This document shows positions 45,401 through 55,803 of a stretch of 64,000 nt of DNA, in pieces. The notes beneath the pieces are model-generated. The model saw only the letters and a list, made by a program, of their open reading frames with translations, did no database searches and was not told the origin of the DNA. Source of the DNA: Argopecten irradians (Eukaryota; Mollusca; Bivalvia; Pectinida; Pectinidae); assembly GCF_041381155.1 (NCBI RefSeq), contig NC_091142.1:34149604-34213603 (forward strand), written 5' to 3'. How positions within the stretch are numbered: the first letter of the stretch is position 1; every line of letters starts with the position of its first letter. The position numbers were made by a program, and so were the translations under genes.

Positions 45401-48215
45401 CAGAATTTGTTTGAAAGATATTAACCATTTTTCACTTCAATGAGCTAGAATAAAGGCAAGTTATTATTATGAACAAACTTCAGTGTTCTTTGTTACAGCG
45501 TAAGCTCAGGATCACTTGCCATATTGGCAGGTGACAATGGTAACAAAACTAATTTCATTCAAAACTACATCTAGCTACTGAAAAATGTAAACTTGAATAA
45601 CATGCCTTGAAACTTGAAACTTGAACAATGAACTGATTCAACTTCAACAGGATTACCAAAAGGAGATTCATCATCCTATGAAGTCCCTCAGGCCTATGCA
45701 CAACTCCTGCAAGTTTCTCAAAATCGCTTGGACTGTTAAGCATTGCTAACTGAGCCCAGTATGCTCTCTCATTAGTGAGCACATCTCCACCGAACACTTT
45801 CTTTTTTATAACAGAGGATTCAGAGTCACGTGGAATATATCTGTTATGAATATACTCCAAGATACTAATCATGTCTTCTGTTTTGTTCTCGCTTTTGTCT
45901 AATACATCTAAGATTGCATAATTTGATTTCTCAGATGATTCCTTTATGAATGGATGTTCAAGATACTTCGGTACACAGCATTCATATTTCTTCAGACAAT
46001 CTACATGTTTGACCAAAACCCTCATGATGTGAAAGATAAATCTTTCTTTTAATGACTGACAGTCTTCCAAGCTTGGAATAAAGCTGGAGTTTTCTAGCTT
46101 GGTGATGTCAGGTGCATCATCAGAAAGATCTGGATTTGAAATCCGCTTTTCAACACCAACAAGCAAAAACCAGTGCCAACTCTGACGACGCTTATCTTTA
46201 GTCATCTGAGATGTACTCCTGCTAATGTCTAAGTTATCCCCAATGATATCACTGGATTTGACCATACCATTTGACTTTGTCACAGCTGTGATGTCGGTCT
46301 GCTTCTCCACACGATGACTAACAGGATCTGAATCATAGATTAAGTTTTAAAATACATGTAATGTAAAAATAAATGTTTTAAGATATTGAATAGATTTTCT
46401 ATTAGTCCGTGTAATTGTTTTGTGATTCATCATAAAATCAACATACACTATAACATATCTTAATTTCATAAATATAAATTGGATATAGATCCAGTATACA
46501 ATATACATTACAAAGTAAAATGGATGTATAATTACCAGAAAATATATATTAATAAGTGAAATAATGAATGATGTGGAGTTACTTACCATTGCTTTCCAGC
46601 AAGGTTTTCTCCTTGACTAACAAGTCTTCAATGTTTTCCTTTTGGTGATCCAGTATCTGGGATTTCATTTTTGACATTGCTGATGTTGAGACACATACTC
46701 CCAGTCGGTTTAGCACTGTAATACACTAAATGGGTACAGCATGTCTTAAACAATGAATTAGAAGTTTGGAAACATTCCAGTATATATCTCTCATTTCCAA
46801 AACTAGTATTTCAGTTTTTAAAGGTATAAAATTGGCAAATGTATGAGTTCTTCATGTAACTAATATATCAAATTGTAAAATGGTGGTGTTAAAATTGTTT
46901 ACAATTAACTTACCTCATCAGTAGCACCACAGTGATCAAGAACCTGTCCAATAACGTGTTGGAATGTTGTCATATGCGTGTTTTGAAACTTCAGAATGAG
47001 GGCTGACACCACTGCCTCTCCAACTGCAGAGTTTTTCACAAGTGTTGATATTACACTGTGGAAAAATGGTGCCCATATCTTTACTTCAGTGTTGGCAGAT
47101 TCAAATGAGAATTTTGTTAGATTCCTGTGATTAATTTGCCTAAAGAGCGACATATTGAGACTTGAGGTTAATTTAGATATTTCCCTTTTTATGTCCTGAA
47201 GTACACATTTTCTAATTGGTCCTTGGAGTGCTGTGTATATAGATTTTGCTGCTCCCGGCTTTCCATGTATGATGCCCTTTATCATTGTGACTGAACTCTT
47301 TTCCTTCATAACCTTCGTCCTTATTTTGTCTTTGATTCTGTACAAAACCTGCAATATGTATGGATATCAAAATTAATCGACATGGACACTATATATATAT
47401 GGAGAATTTTACACAGTTTCACTTATGAGATGATCAATATGCCACATGAACAACTGAGAAAACACTCATTTTGCAATTATAAATATTGTGTACTTCTTAA
47501 GTCATTTACATTAGTTATGTATATTCATATAAACTATTAGAAAATATACTTTGTTTATTAATTATTACTATGTTCTTCATTCTCTATTTGTATATGTCTA
47601 TGTATATGTGATTTTTTTTTTTACATTTACCCCCAATAATTGTCTAGTTATATATATAGTGTGTTACTTTCTTACCTTGACCTTTGATGGAGTGAACAAT
47701 TTCACTTTCACACTACTTGATGGTGGTTTTGACCGTTTAGGTGAGGCGGTGGTCTGTGATTCTGTGGCAGCTGTCAACGTTTCACTTTGTTGAGGCTGTT
47801 CAGACAGCTTTGAAACCGACCGTTGAGGCGTTCTCCATAAAGCCTTTTTTGATTTCCTGGGAGTTGGTGTATGCTGTTGAGGTTTTGGTCGTTTTAAACT
47901 TTTTGGGGTGGCCATTAGACTTTGGGGCATACTACTTATGTACCTGTCTCTCAACTCCGACACTAGTTTGTTCTTATCTTCCCTCAATGAATCTAATTTT
48001 GTGACCAAATCGAAGTCTATTTTGGCTAATCTGTTCAATTTAGTAAAACAACTGCCGCACACGTATTTACTTTTACCGTCTGTTTCGAGGGCTACATACC
48101 CAATCACTTGACTAAGCTGGTCTAATATGTGAAAAGACGGGCTAAATATCAACCTCCTAGACTTCGCTGGAAGCTGGTTGTGGCAGACACGACATGCCTC
48201 CACGGGCGCCGCCAT
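42487..48215 (-). CDS. DUF6589 protein with C4 and C2H2 zinc fingers, candidate transposase
   Basis: Seven minus-strand exons: 48215-47676, 47348-46914, 46725-46587, 46327-45657, 44356-44235, 43959-43760, 43331-42487. All phases agree and give 983 residues. The start is the ATG in AAGATGGCGG; an in-frame ATG five codons upstream is in a weaker context. Residues 8-56 form a ZAD-like C4 finger (CRVC ... CGSC). Residues 120-180 are basic and Ser/Pro-rich. From about 326 to 700 the DUF6589 family pattern appears: LNRLGVCVST, IGDNLD (399-404), SWHWF (420-424), HNRYIPRD, FGGDVLTNERAYWAQ (549-563) and a GLHRMMN motif. A C2H2 finger (Cys734, Cys737, His750, His755) and a basic tail follow. The spaced conserved acids look like an RNase H-type nuclease, which is an inference. 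The donor of exon 6 (GTTGAG) is weak. The gene converges on the RecQ gene and starts about 105 bp inside the truncated right TIR. Confidence 0.85.
43579..43759. other. Intron 6 with a stray minisatellite word
   Basis: Includes AACTCTTAATACACTTCTT at about 43620, the core word of the minisatellite, outside the array. The site AAAGGTTAAGAGTG at 43571 is the uninterrupted version of the Kolobok target in copy A. Confidence 0.6.
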
Positions 48216-48282
48216 CTTTATTGTTGACATATAGTACGCGCGGTTTGATTGGTCGCTTGAACCTAGCCGCATCCAATCAGAA

Positions 48283-48296
48283 TTTGAAAGCGGGAA
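48283..48296 (-). promoter_or_regulatory. E2F-like and CHR-like motifs, DUF6589 promoter
   Basis: The gene strand reads TTCCCGCTTTCAAA about 70-80 bp upstream of the ATG: an E2F-type TTCCCGC next to a CHR-type TTCAAA. CCAAT boxes in both orientations lie between this and the ATG (48247-48251 and 48272-48277). The combination is typical of animal cell-cycle promoters. The duplicate has the same sites at 52090-52103. Confidence 0.45.
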
Positions 48297-48320
48297 CTTC
48301 AATTTTCTTAACGAGATAAT

Positions 48321-48342
48321 GCCAAGGGTAAAAGCAGAGTAT
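48321..48342 (-). repeat. Internal truncated right TIR
   Basis: 22 of the 29 TIR bases remain; the outermost seven (CGGCTTA on the plus strand) were lost at the duplication junction. Confidence 0.9.
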
Positions 48343-49566
48343 AGAAATAGATATAAAACTAGTAGATATTTAACTATCACTGAACTGAAATATGTTATCA
48401 TTGATATTGAGCTTTCCCTTTATGAATTTGACTTTATTATATAGCACATATAAAAATGTACATGTACTTGGAAATTTTAACACATTAAAATCATGATATA
48501 TAATAGTTTTCTGGCTGGATAAGTGTTACTAGTTAGTATTGGCAACACATGCAGTAATATCTATATTATCTAAGAATGAAATGTTTTAGTGAAACATAAA
48601 GATGGCATTTGGCATAGGCCTTCAAACACCATGCAAGATAATTAAAATTAACCCCCAGTAGAAGTATCCTTTAATTTTACAAGCTACGTGATGACATTAT
48701 ATAAAAAGACACATTTATTATGACATGTATTGTGATACATTTCATGCAATACAATATATGTACCACAATACATTTTTCCCGACTGATACATTGAATTATC
48801 AAATTAATTGAAAATAGGATAGTTTAAGTAAAACAAAAAAGGGAAATATCATTATTTCACAATGGTTAAATAACATGTACCCATACAAATTAAACTAGTG
48901 ATATTTTTTCCATTTCATTGCAGCGCTCTTGCTAGGTGATACATTAAATCACTTACTCTAAAAATCAATTTAATTTAAACATTTTAACTGATATTTATCC
49001 ATAACTTTATAATGAGCTTGTACCATGAATTATTTCAATTAGGTAACCAACATGTACAGATGTTTTGGAAATAAACTCAACATATATACTATATTTGGTT
49101 TTCATCTGACCAATGAAGTTCCCATTCATGAAAATGCATGTATGACAAACCAGTTTTTGTGAATGTTATAATTACCACAAGGTAAAATATCAATGAGTAA
49201 TGATTATGAAGATCAAGGTCGTTTATTAGAAAGACTTTGATATTACTTCATCTTCGTGCAGGATCAATCTGAAATAATATCAGATCTAACCGACTTTTCA
49301 GCTATATAGCAGAATTTGTTTGAAAGGTATTAACCATTTTTCACTTCAATGAGCTAGAATAAAGGCAAGTTCATTATTATGAACAAACTTCAGTGTTCTC
49401 TGTTACAGCGTAAGCTCGGGATCACTTGCCATATTGGCAGGTGACAATGGTAACAAAACTAATTTCATTCAAAACTACATCTAGCTACTGAAAAATGTAA
49501 ACTTGAATAACATGCCTTGAAACTTGAAACTTGAACAATGAACTGATTCAACTTCAACAGGATTAC

Positions 49567-52022
49567 CAAAAGGAGATTCATCATCCTATGAAGTCCCTCA
49601 GGCCTATGCACAACTCCTGCAAGTTTCTCAAAATCGCTTGGACTGTTAAGCATTGCTAACTGAGCCCAGTATGCTCTCTCATTAGTGAGCACATCTCCAC
49701 CGAACACTTTCTTTTTTATAACAGAGGATTCAGAGTCACGTGGAATATATCTGTTATGAATATACTCCAAGATACTAATCATGTCTTCTGTTTTGTTCTC
49801 GCTTTTGTCTAATACATCTAAGATTGCATAATTTGATTTCTCAGATGATTCCTTTATGAATGGGTGTTCAAGATACTTCGGTACACAGCATTCATATTTC
49901 TTCAGACAATCTACATGTTTGACCAAAACCCTCATGATGTGAAAGATAAATCTTTCTTCTAATGACTGACATTCTTCCAAGCTTGGAATAAAGCTGGAGT
50001 TTTCTAGCTGGGTGATGTCAGGTGCATCATCAGAAAGATCTGATGAAATCCGCACTTTAGATCTGAGATTGACCATACCATTTGACTTTGTCACAGCTGT
50101 GATGTCGGTCTGCTTCTCCACACGATGACTAACAGGATCTGAATCATAGATTAAGTTTTAAAATACATGTAATGTAAAAATAAATGTTTTAAGATATTGA
50201 ATAGATTTTCTATTAGTCTGTGTAATTGTTTTGTGATTCATCATAAAATCAACATACACTATAACATATCTTAATTTCATAAATATAAATTGGATATAGA
50301 TCCAGTATACAATATACATTACAAAGTAAAATGGATGTATAATTACCAGAAAATATATATTAATAAGTGAAATAATGAATAATGTGGAGTTACTTACCAT
50401 TGCTTTCCAGCAAGGTTTTCTCCTTGACTAACAAGTCTTCAATGTGTTCCTTTTGGTGATCCAGTATCTGGGATTTCATTTTTGACATTGCTGATGTTGA
50501 GACACATACTCCCTGTCGGTTTAGCACTGTAATACACTAAATGGGTACAGCATGTCTTAAACAATGAATTAGAAGTTTGGAAACATTCCAGTATATATCT
50601 CTCATTTCCAAAACTAGTATTTCAGTTTTTAAAGGTATAAAATTGGCAAATGTATGAGTTCTTCATGTAACTAATATATCAAATTGTAAAATGGTGGTGT
50701 TAAAATTGTTTACAATTAACTTACCTCATCAGTAGCACCACAGTGATCAAGAACCTGTCCAATAACGTGTTGGAATGTTGTCATATGCGTGTTTTGAAAC
50801 TTCAGAATGAGGGCTGACACCACTGCCTCTCCAACTGCAGAGTTTTTCACAAGTGTTGATATTACACTGTGGAAAAATGGTGCCCATATCTTTACTTCAG
50901 TGTTGGCAGATTCAAATGAGAATTTTGTTAGATTCCTGTGATTAATTTGCCTAAAGAGCGACATATTGAGACTTGAGGTTAATTTAGATATTTCCCTTTT
51001 TATGTCCTGAAGTACACATTTTCTAATTGGTCCTTGGAGTGCTGTGTATATAGATTTTGCTGCTCCCGGCTTTCCATGTATGATGCCCTTTATCATTGTG
51101 ACTGAACTCTTTTCCTTCATAACCTTCGTCCTTATTTTGTCTTTGATTCTGTACAAAACCTGCAATATGTATGGATATCAAAATTAATCGACATGGACAC
51201 TATATATATATGGAGAATTTTACACAGTTTCACTTATGAGATGATCAATATGCCACATGAACAACTGAGAAAACACTCATTTTGCAATTATAAATATTGT
51301 GTACTTCTTAAGTCATTTACATTAGTTATTATATATATATAAATCATATAAAATATACATGTTTATTAATTATTACTATGTTCTTCATTCTCTATTTGTA
51401 TATGTCTATGTATATGTGATTTTTTTTTTTACATTTTTCCCAATAATTGTCTAGTTATATATATAGTGTGTTACTTTCTTACCTTGACCTTTGATGGAGT
51501 GAACAATTTCACTTTCACACTACTTGATGGTGGTTTTGACCGTTTAGGTGAGGCGGTGGTCTGTGATTCTATGGCAGCTGTCAACGTTTCACTTTGTTGA
51601 GGCTGTTCAGACAGCTTTGAAACCGACCGTTGAGGCGTTCTCCATAAAGCCTTTTTTGATTTCCTGGGAGTTGGTGTATGCTGTTGAGGTTTTGGTCGTT
51701 TTAAACTTTTTGGGGTGGCCATTAGACTTTGGGGCATACTACTTATGTACCTGTCTCTCAACTCCGACACTAGTTTGTTCTTATCTTCCCTCAATGAATC
51801 TAATTTTGTGACCAAATCGAAGTCTATTTTGGCTAATCTGTTCAATTTAGTAAAACAACTGCCGCACACGTATTTACTTTTACCGTCTGTTTCGAGGGCT
51901 ACATACCCAATCACTTGACTAAGCTGGTCTAATATGTGAAAAGACGGGCTAAATATCGACCTCCTAGACTTCGCTGGAAGCTGGTTGTGGCAGACACGAC
52001 ATGCCTCCACGGGCGCCGCCAT
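49567..52022 (-). pseudogene. Duplicated exons 1-4 of the DUF6589 gene
   Basis: Exons at 52022-51483, 51159-50725, 50536-50398 and 50138-49567 match exons 1-4 of the complete gene. Exon 4 has lost 99 bases in frame, removing IGDNLD and SWHWF and leaving MVNLRSKVRISSDLSDD. Exon 4 has no exon 5 behind it before the working promoter at 48.2 kb. Transcripts from here would end in the intron-like region or run into the inner copy. A truncated zinc-finger protein that competes with the full one is conceivable, since the C4 finger is intact. Confidence 0.8.
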
Positions 52023-52125
52023 CTTTATTGTTGACATATAGTACGCGCGGTTTGATTGGTCGCTTGAACCTAGCCGCATCCAATCAGAATTTGAAAGCGG
52101 GAACTTCAATTTTCTAACGAGATAT

Positions 52126-52154
52126 GCCAAGGGTAAAAGCAGAGTATCGGCTTA
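52126..52154 (-). repeat. Right 29-bp TIR of the RecQ-DUF6589 element
   Basis: Exact reverse complement of 15154-15182. It is followed directly by TACCCTTGGC, the complement of the inner ten bases of the TIR, so the edge itself forms a 10-bp stem with a 19-base loop. Confidence 0.88.
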
Positions 52155-52848
52155 TACCCTTGGCTAGCGAAGTTGAGGTGAATTTATCTTTGCTAAATAT
52201 GTAGCTCTGTTTGTACTGTTTCCTTTGACCAATGAATCCATGCGTTCAGCATGTTTATTGTGTATTACTTGGTGACAAGCTTTAATTCTAAAGTTTCTAG
52301 ATGATTTTTAATGCTTCATACTGATGAAAATTAATTTCTAAATTCCAAATTTAATCCCTAAATAAGCTCTAATTTTTTCTAATTTTTGTCCCTACAATTA
52401 TTCCTTATTTTACACTGGATTTGAGCACATGTGTGTCCACGGGATGGATTTTCAGGCTGTCGGTGACATGGGTACGTGGCCATCAAATTTTTAATAATAT
52501 TTTTGTTGTGACTCGGAGAAGCTATAATTGATGATTTATATCCTCTGATTTCCATAATATCGGAACGCATCACGTAATTTTTGAACTAGGTGTTTTCTGG
52601 CGCTATGATTGGTTAATTTTTATCCCTGTCTAGATTTTTATGTCCCATCGTTTTCATTAGAGAGCCGAGTTTCTTTTCGCTTTACCTTTGTTTTATGAAC
52701 CATTTCTCACTCCTATTATCAGTTAATGGAATAGTCCTCGTCCCGTTGTAGAATGGATCATCCGTGTTGTTATATCCAGTGGGACGATGTGACGCGTAAT
52801 GTTTATACATTCAAACCGGGTCATTTTCTGAGTTGTCTTTACCGAACA
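52155..52848. other. Host DNA, no gene recognised
   Basis: No coherent frame or repeat boundary was recognised; a 64-codon minus-strand frame at 52379-52573 lacks support. Confidence 0.45.
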
Positions 52849-53325
52849 TTTTTAGCTCACCTGTCCCGAAGGTCCGGTGAGCTATTGCCATGGCGCGGCG
52901 TGCGGCGTCCGTCCGTCCTTTAAATCGCTTCTTGTCATAAAGTGAAACTACAGCATGGATTTTAACAAAATTTGGTCAGAAACTAATGGTGACCCTGACC
53001 CCCCTGTGCCAGGAGGGGCGGGGCCCAATAGGGGTAATAGAGGTAAAACTTATCAATCGCTACTTGTCCTAGAGTTCTGCATGGATTGCAACCAAATTTG
53101 GCCAGAAACGTCCTTAGGGGAAGGGGATCAGATTTTGCATAAATGGTGACACGGACCCCCCTGGGGCAGGAGGGGCGGGGACCAATAGGGGTAATAGAGG
53201 TAAATCCTATAAATCGCTACTTGTCCTAGAGTTCTGCATGGATTTCAACCAAATTTGGCCAGAAACTTCCTTAGGGGAAGGGGATCAGATTTTGCATAAA
53301 TGGTGACCCTGACCCCCCTAGTTGA
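52849..53325 (-). mobile_element. Helitron-like element, truncated
   Basis: On the minus strand it ends in AGCTCACCGGACCTTCGGGACAGGTGAGCT style hairpin arms followed by CTAAAAA. Inside are about three units of CTTGTCCTAGAGTTCTGCAT and ACCAAATTTGGCCAGAAAC repeats, of the same family as the 157-bp units at 12425. The 5' end is missing. Confidence 0.6.
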
Positions 53326-53877
53326 GCACTAGTTGCCCGAGATACATGTACGCATGTACTCGGGTCCTGAAACTTCGGGAGGGAAGTTAAAATTAGCGTA
53401 ATTGCAGTGACGTATGAATACAAACGCAGCGATAATATTTTGCGTCATTACTTGACGGATTTCAAATTAACAATAAAGAGTTTTTATTAGATCCAATTAA
53501 ATACGTGTTTGACATCAAAACAAAAATGTGTTCAAGCATTTTAACGGTAATAAACAACAAAATGAAACGCTGGTTGGGGCTACAACCGGGGGCTTTCCTG
53601 AGGAATGTTCGGGAAATTTCATAGTTACGTCAGTATGTGTGATTGTGTGTACGGTCACTCATCTCGCCTAAGTACACAGAATATCTGATTGTTGGAGAAC
53701 AATTCTGTGAGCGTCTAAGCGAACAAAAGGTTAACAGGTCATTACAGGATTCCAGAAAAAAAAACATTACTGGTAGCCTATCCGAAACAGTATCATCAGC
53801 TTTACCCCCGTCTTTGCATTCAAAATAGGCCTACACACACGTACATGCAAACACTTGTCTATCCTCCGTACTATAAA
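53326..53877. other. Non-coding, no feature recognised
   Basis: No gene recognised; a 61-codon frame at 53643-53828 is unsupported. Confidence 0.4.
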
Positions 53878-55540
53878 ACAAGAGGCCCATGGGCCTTAAC
53901 GGTCACCTGAGTTAGAATATATAATGAAACAAATTAAAGACATATAAACACTATATGCTGGGCCTTGAAGTTGGTCAGTGATTTATAAATTTGACTTTTT
54001 AAGACTATGAAGAGTATTTGCTTCCATCAAACCTGTGAACTTAGAGGTATTTTTTGAAATTTTAATCATTTTGACCCTGTTTGGTCCTGCCCCTCTGGCT
54101 TCCCAGGGGGTCATCGAGGACGGATATGGATGTTAAAATGGCTAATAATTCTAATCAAGTTTGTCTAATTTCCTATGAAAATTGGGCAAATAATGTTCAC
54201 AAATATGTTTTTCCTATATAAACTAAAGTAAACTTGACCCCTCCCCAGGGGTAACGTGAGACCCCAAGGTCATATAATTCACAATTTTTATAAAACACCT
54301 TAAGACCTTTCCATCTATAATTATTTGATTCTACTATATCCAGAATTTTAGAAGATTTTTGAAGTTTTAGCCTATTTGAACCTTTTTTTAGCCCCGCCCC
54401 TCTGCCCCCAGGGGGTCGGCCAGGACCAATGTGGATATGATATTAAAATGCTATCTCAGGCTAAAAATTCTAACCAAGTTTGACTCACTTCCTATGAAAA
54501 TTGAGCAAAAAATGCTCATTAATGTGTTTTTCCTATATAAACTGTAGTAAACTTGACCCCCTCCCCAGGGGGAAACGTGAGACCCCAGGGTCATATAATT
54601 CACAATTTTTGTAAAGGACCTTAAGACCTTTCTATCTATGAAAAGAATTTGATTCTACCATTTCCAGAATTTCAGAAGAAGATTTTTGAAGTTTTAGCCT
54701 ATTTGACCCTTTTTTAGCCCCGCCCCTCTGCCCCCAGGTGGTCGGCCAGGACCAATGTGGATATGATATTAAAATGCTATCTAAGGCTAATAATTCTAAC
54801 CAAGTTTGACTCGTTTCCAATGAAAATTGAGCAAAACATGCTCATAAATGTGTTTTCCCTATATAAACTATAGTAAAATTGACCCCCTCCCCAGTGGGAA
54901 ACGTGAGACCCACATTTTTTGTAAAGGACCTTAAGACCTTTCTATTTATGGAAATGTATTTGATTCTACCATTTCCAGAATTTCAGAAGAAGATTTTTGA
55001 AGTTTTAGCCTATTTTACCCCTTTTGACCCCGCCCCTAAGGCCCCAGGGGGTCAGTCATAGAAAATGTGTTAATAGGATTAAATGGCCATTTGACTCATT
55101 TCCTATTACAAATGACCAAATAATGCGCAAAAATGTGTTTTCCCAATATAAACTATAGTAAACTTAACCCCTCCCCAGGGGGAAACTAGAGACCCAAGGG
55201 TCATATAATTCACAATTTTTGTAAAGGACCTTAATACCTTTCTATCTATGAAGAGTATTTGATTCTACCACATCTGTGAGTAGAGAAGAAGATTTTTGAA
55301 ATTTTACTCAATTTTACCCCTTTTGGCCCCTCCCACAGCCCCCTGGGGGGTGGGGACCATATAATTCACAATTTTGATTGGCCTTATGCCTTAGAAGGTT
55401 TGTGCAAAATTTCTTGAAATTGCTTCAGCAGTTTTGGAGAAGAAGTCGAAAATGTAAATTGTTTACGGACATACGACGCACGACGACGGGCAAAAGGCAA
55501 TTAGAATAGGTCACTTGAGACTTCGTCTCAGGTGACCTAA
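53878..55540 (+). mobile_element. Helitron-like element with about 310-bp repeats
   Basis: Starts ACAAGAGGCCCATGGGCC (a 5' hairpin) and ends with a hairpin GTCACTTGAGAC-TTCG-TCTCAGGTGAC followed by CTAA, after an ACGACGCACGACGACGGG stretch. Units marked by TTTGATTCTAC recur at 54324, 54649, 54959 and 55258. No coding capacity. Confidence 0.65.
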
Positions 55541-55803
55541 TAAAAGTCATAACCATGAAGAATTTAGTCTATATCGCGTTCGTAGACCGATACATACATG
55601 ACAAACATTCAGCAGCTCAACGGTCATACCATCAATAGGCTAGATAGCACAGTAACTTTCCTCGGTTGAAAATCAAATATGGCGGCTCGCTCCACTTCGG
55701 ACCGCCTCACTACCCTGACAACGATACATACCGGTAGTCGTTCCGCTGCGGTTATCTCAATTTTTATTCGAAGTAGACATTAATGATATATAATAAATTG
55801 AAA
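55541..55803. other. Spacer between two Helitron-like elements
   Basis: AT-rich with a GC-rich patch (CTCGGTTGAAAATC, ATGGCGGCTCGCTCC at about 55679). No exon could be supported. Confidence 0.4.

Larger units (their letters stand above)
44439..48342 (-). repeat. 3.9-kb tandem duplication, inner unit
   Basis: Contains exons 1-4 and promoter of the working DUF6589 gene. It ends at the truncated TIR GCCAAGGGTAAAAGCAGAG TAT (48321-48342) and abuts the second unit, which begins AGAAATAGATATAAAACTAG, the same sequence as at 44439. Confidence 0.9.
37688..52154. mobile_element. RecQ-DUF6589 element, copy B (lacks left TIR, duplicated right end)
   Basis: It holds the helicase gene, minisatellite, the full DUF6589 gene and the right TIR. 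The left side begins with promoter DNA (TCTCATTTTGAATTTCGTG) shared with copy A, but without the 29-bp TIR. The right side is a 3.9-kb head-to-tail duplication (44439-48342 and 48343-52154), so the internal right end is truncated and the outer one is complete. Without the duplication the element would be about 10.7 kb. Confidence 0.8.
48343..52154 (-). repeat. 3.9-kb tandem duplication, outer unit
   Basis: Repeats 44439-48342 with scattered substitutions and small indels and ends in the complete right TIR. It carries promoter and exons 1-4 only; exons 5-7 were outside the duplicated segment. Confidence 0.9.

Noticed and set aside
15154-52154. Polinton or other capsid-bearing element because of large size and TIRs
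   Set aside because: No polymerase B, integrase, packaging ATPase or capsid-type gene was seen.
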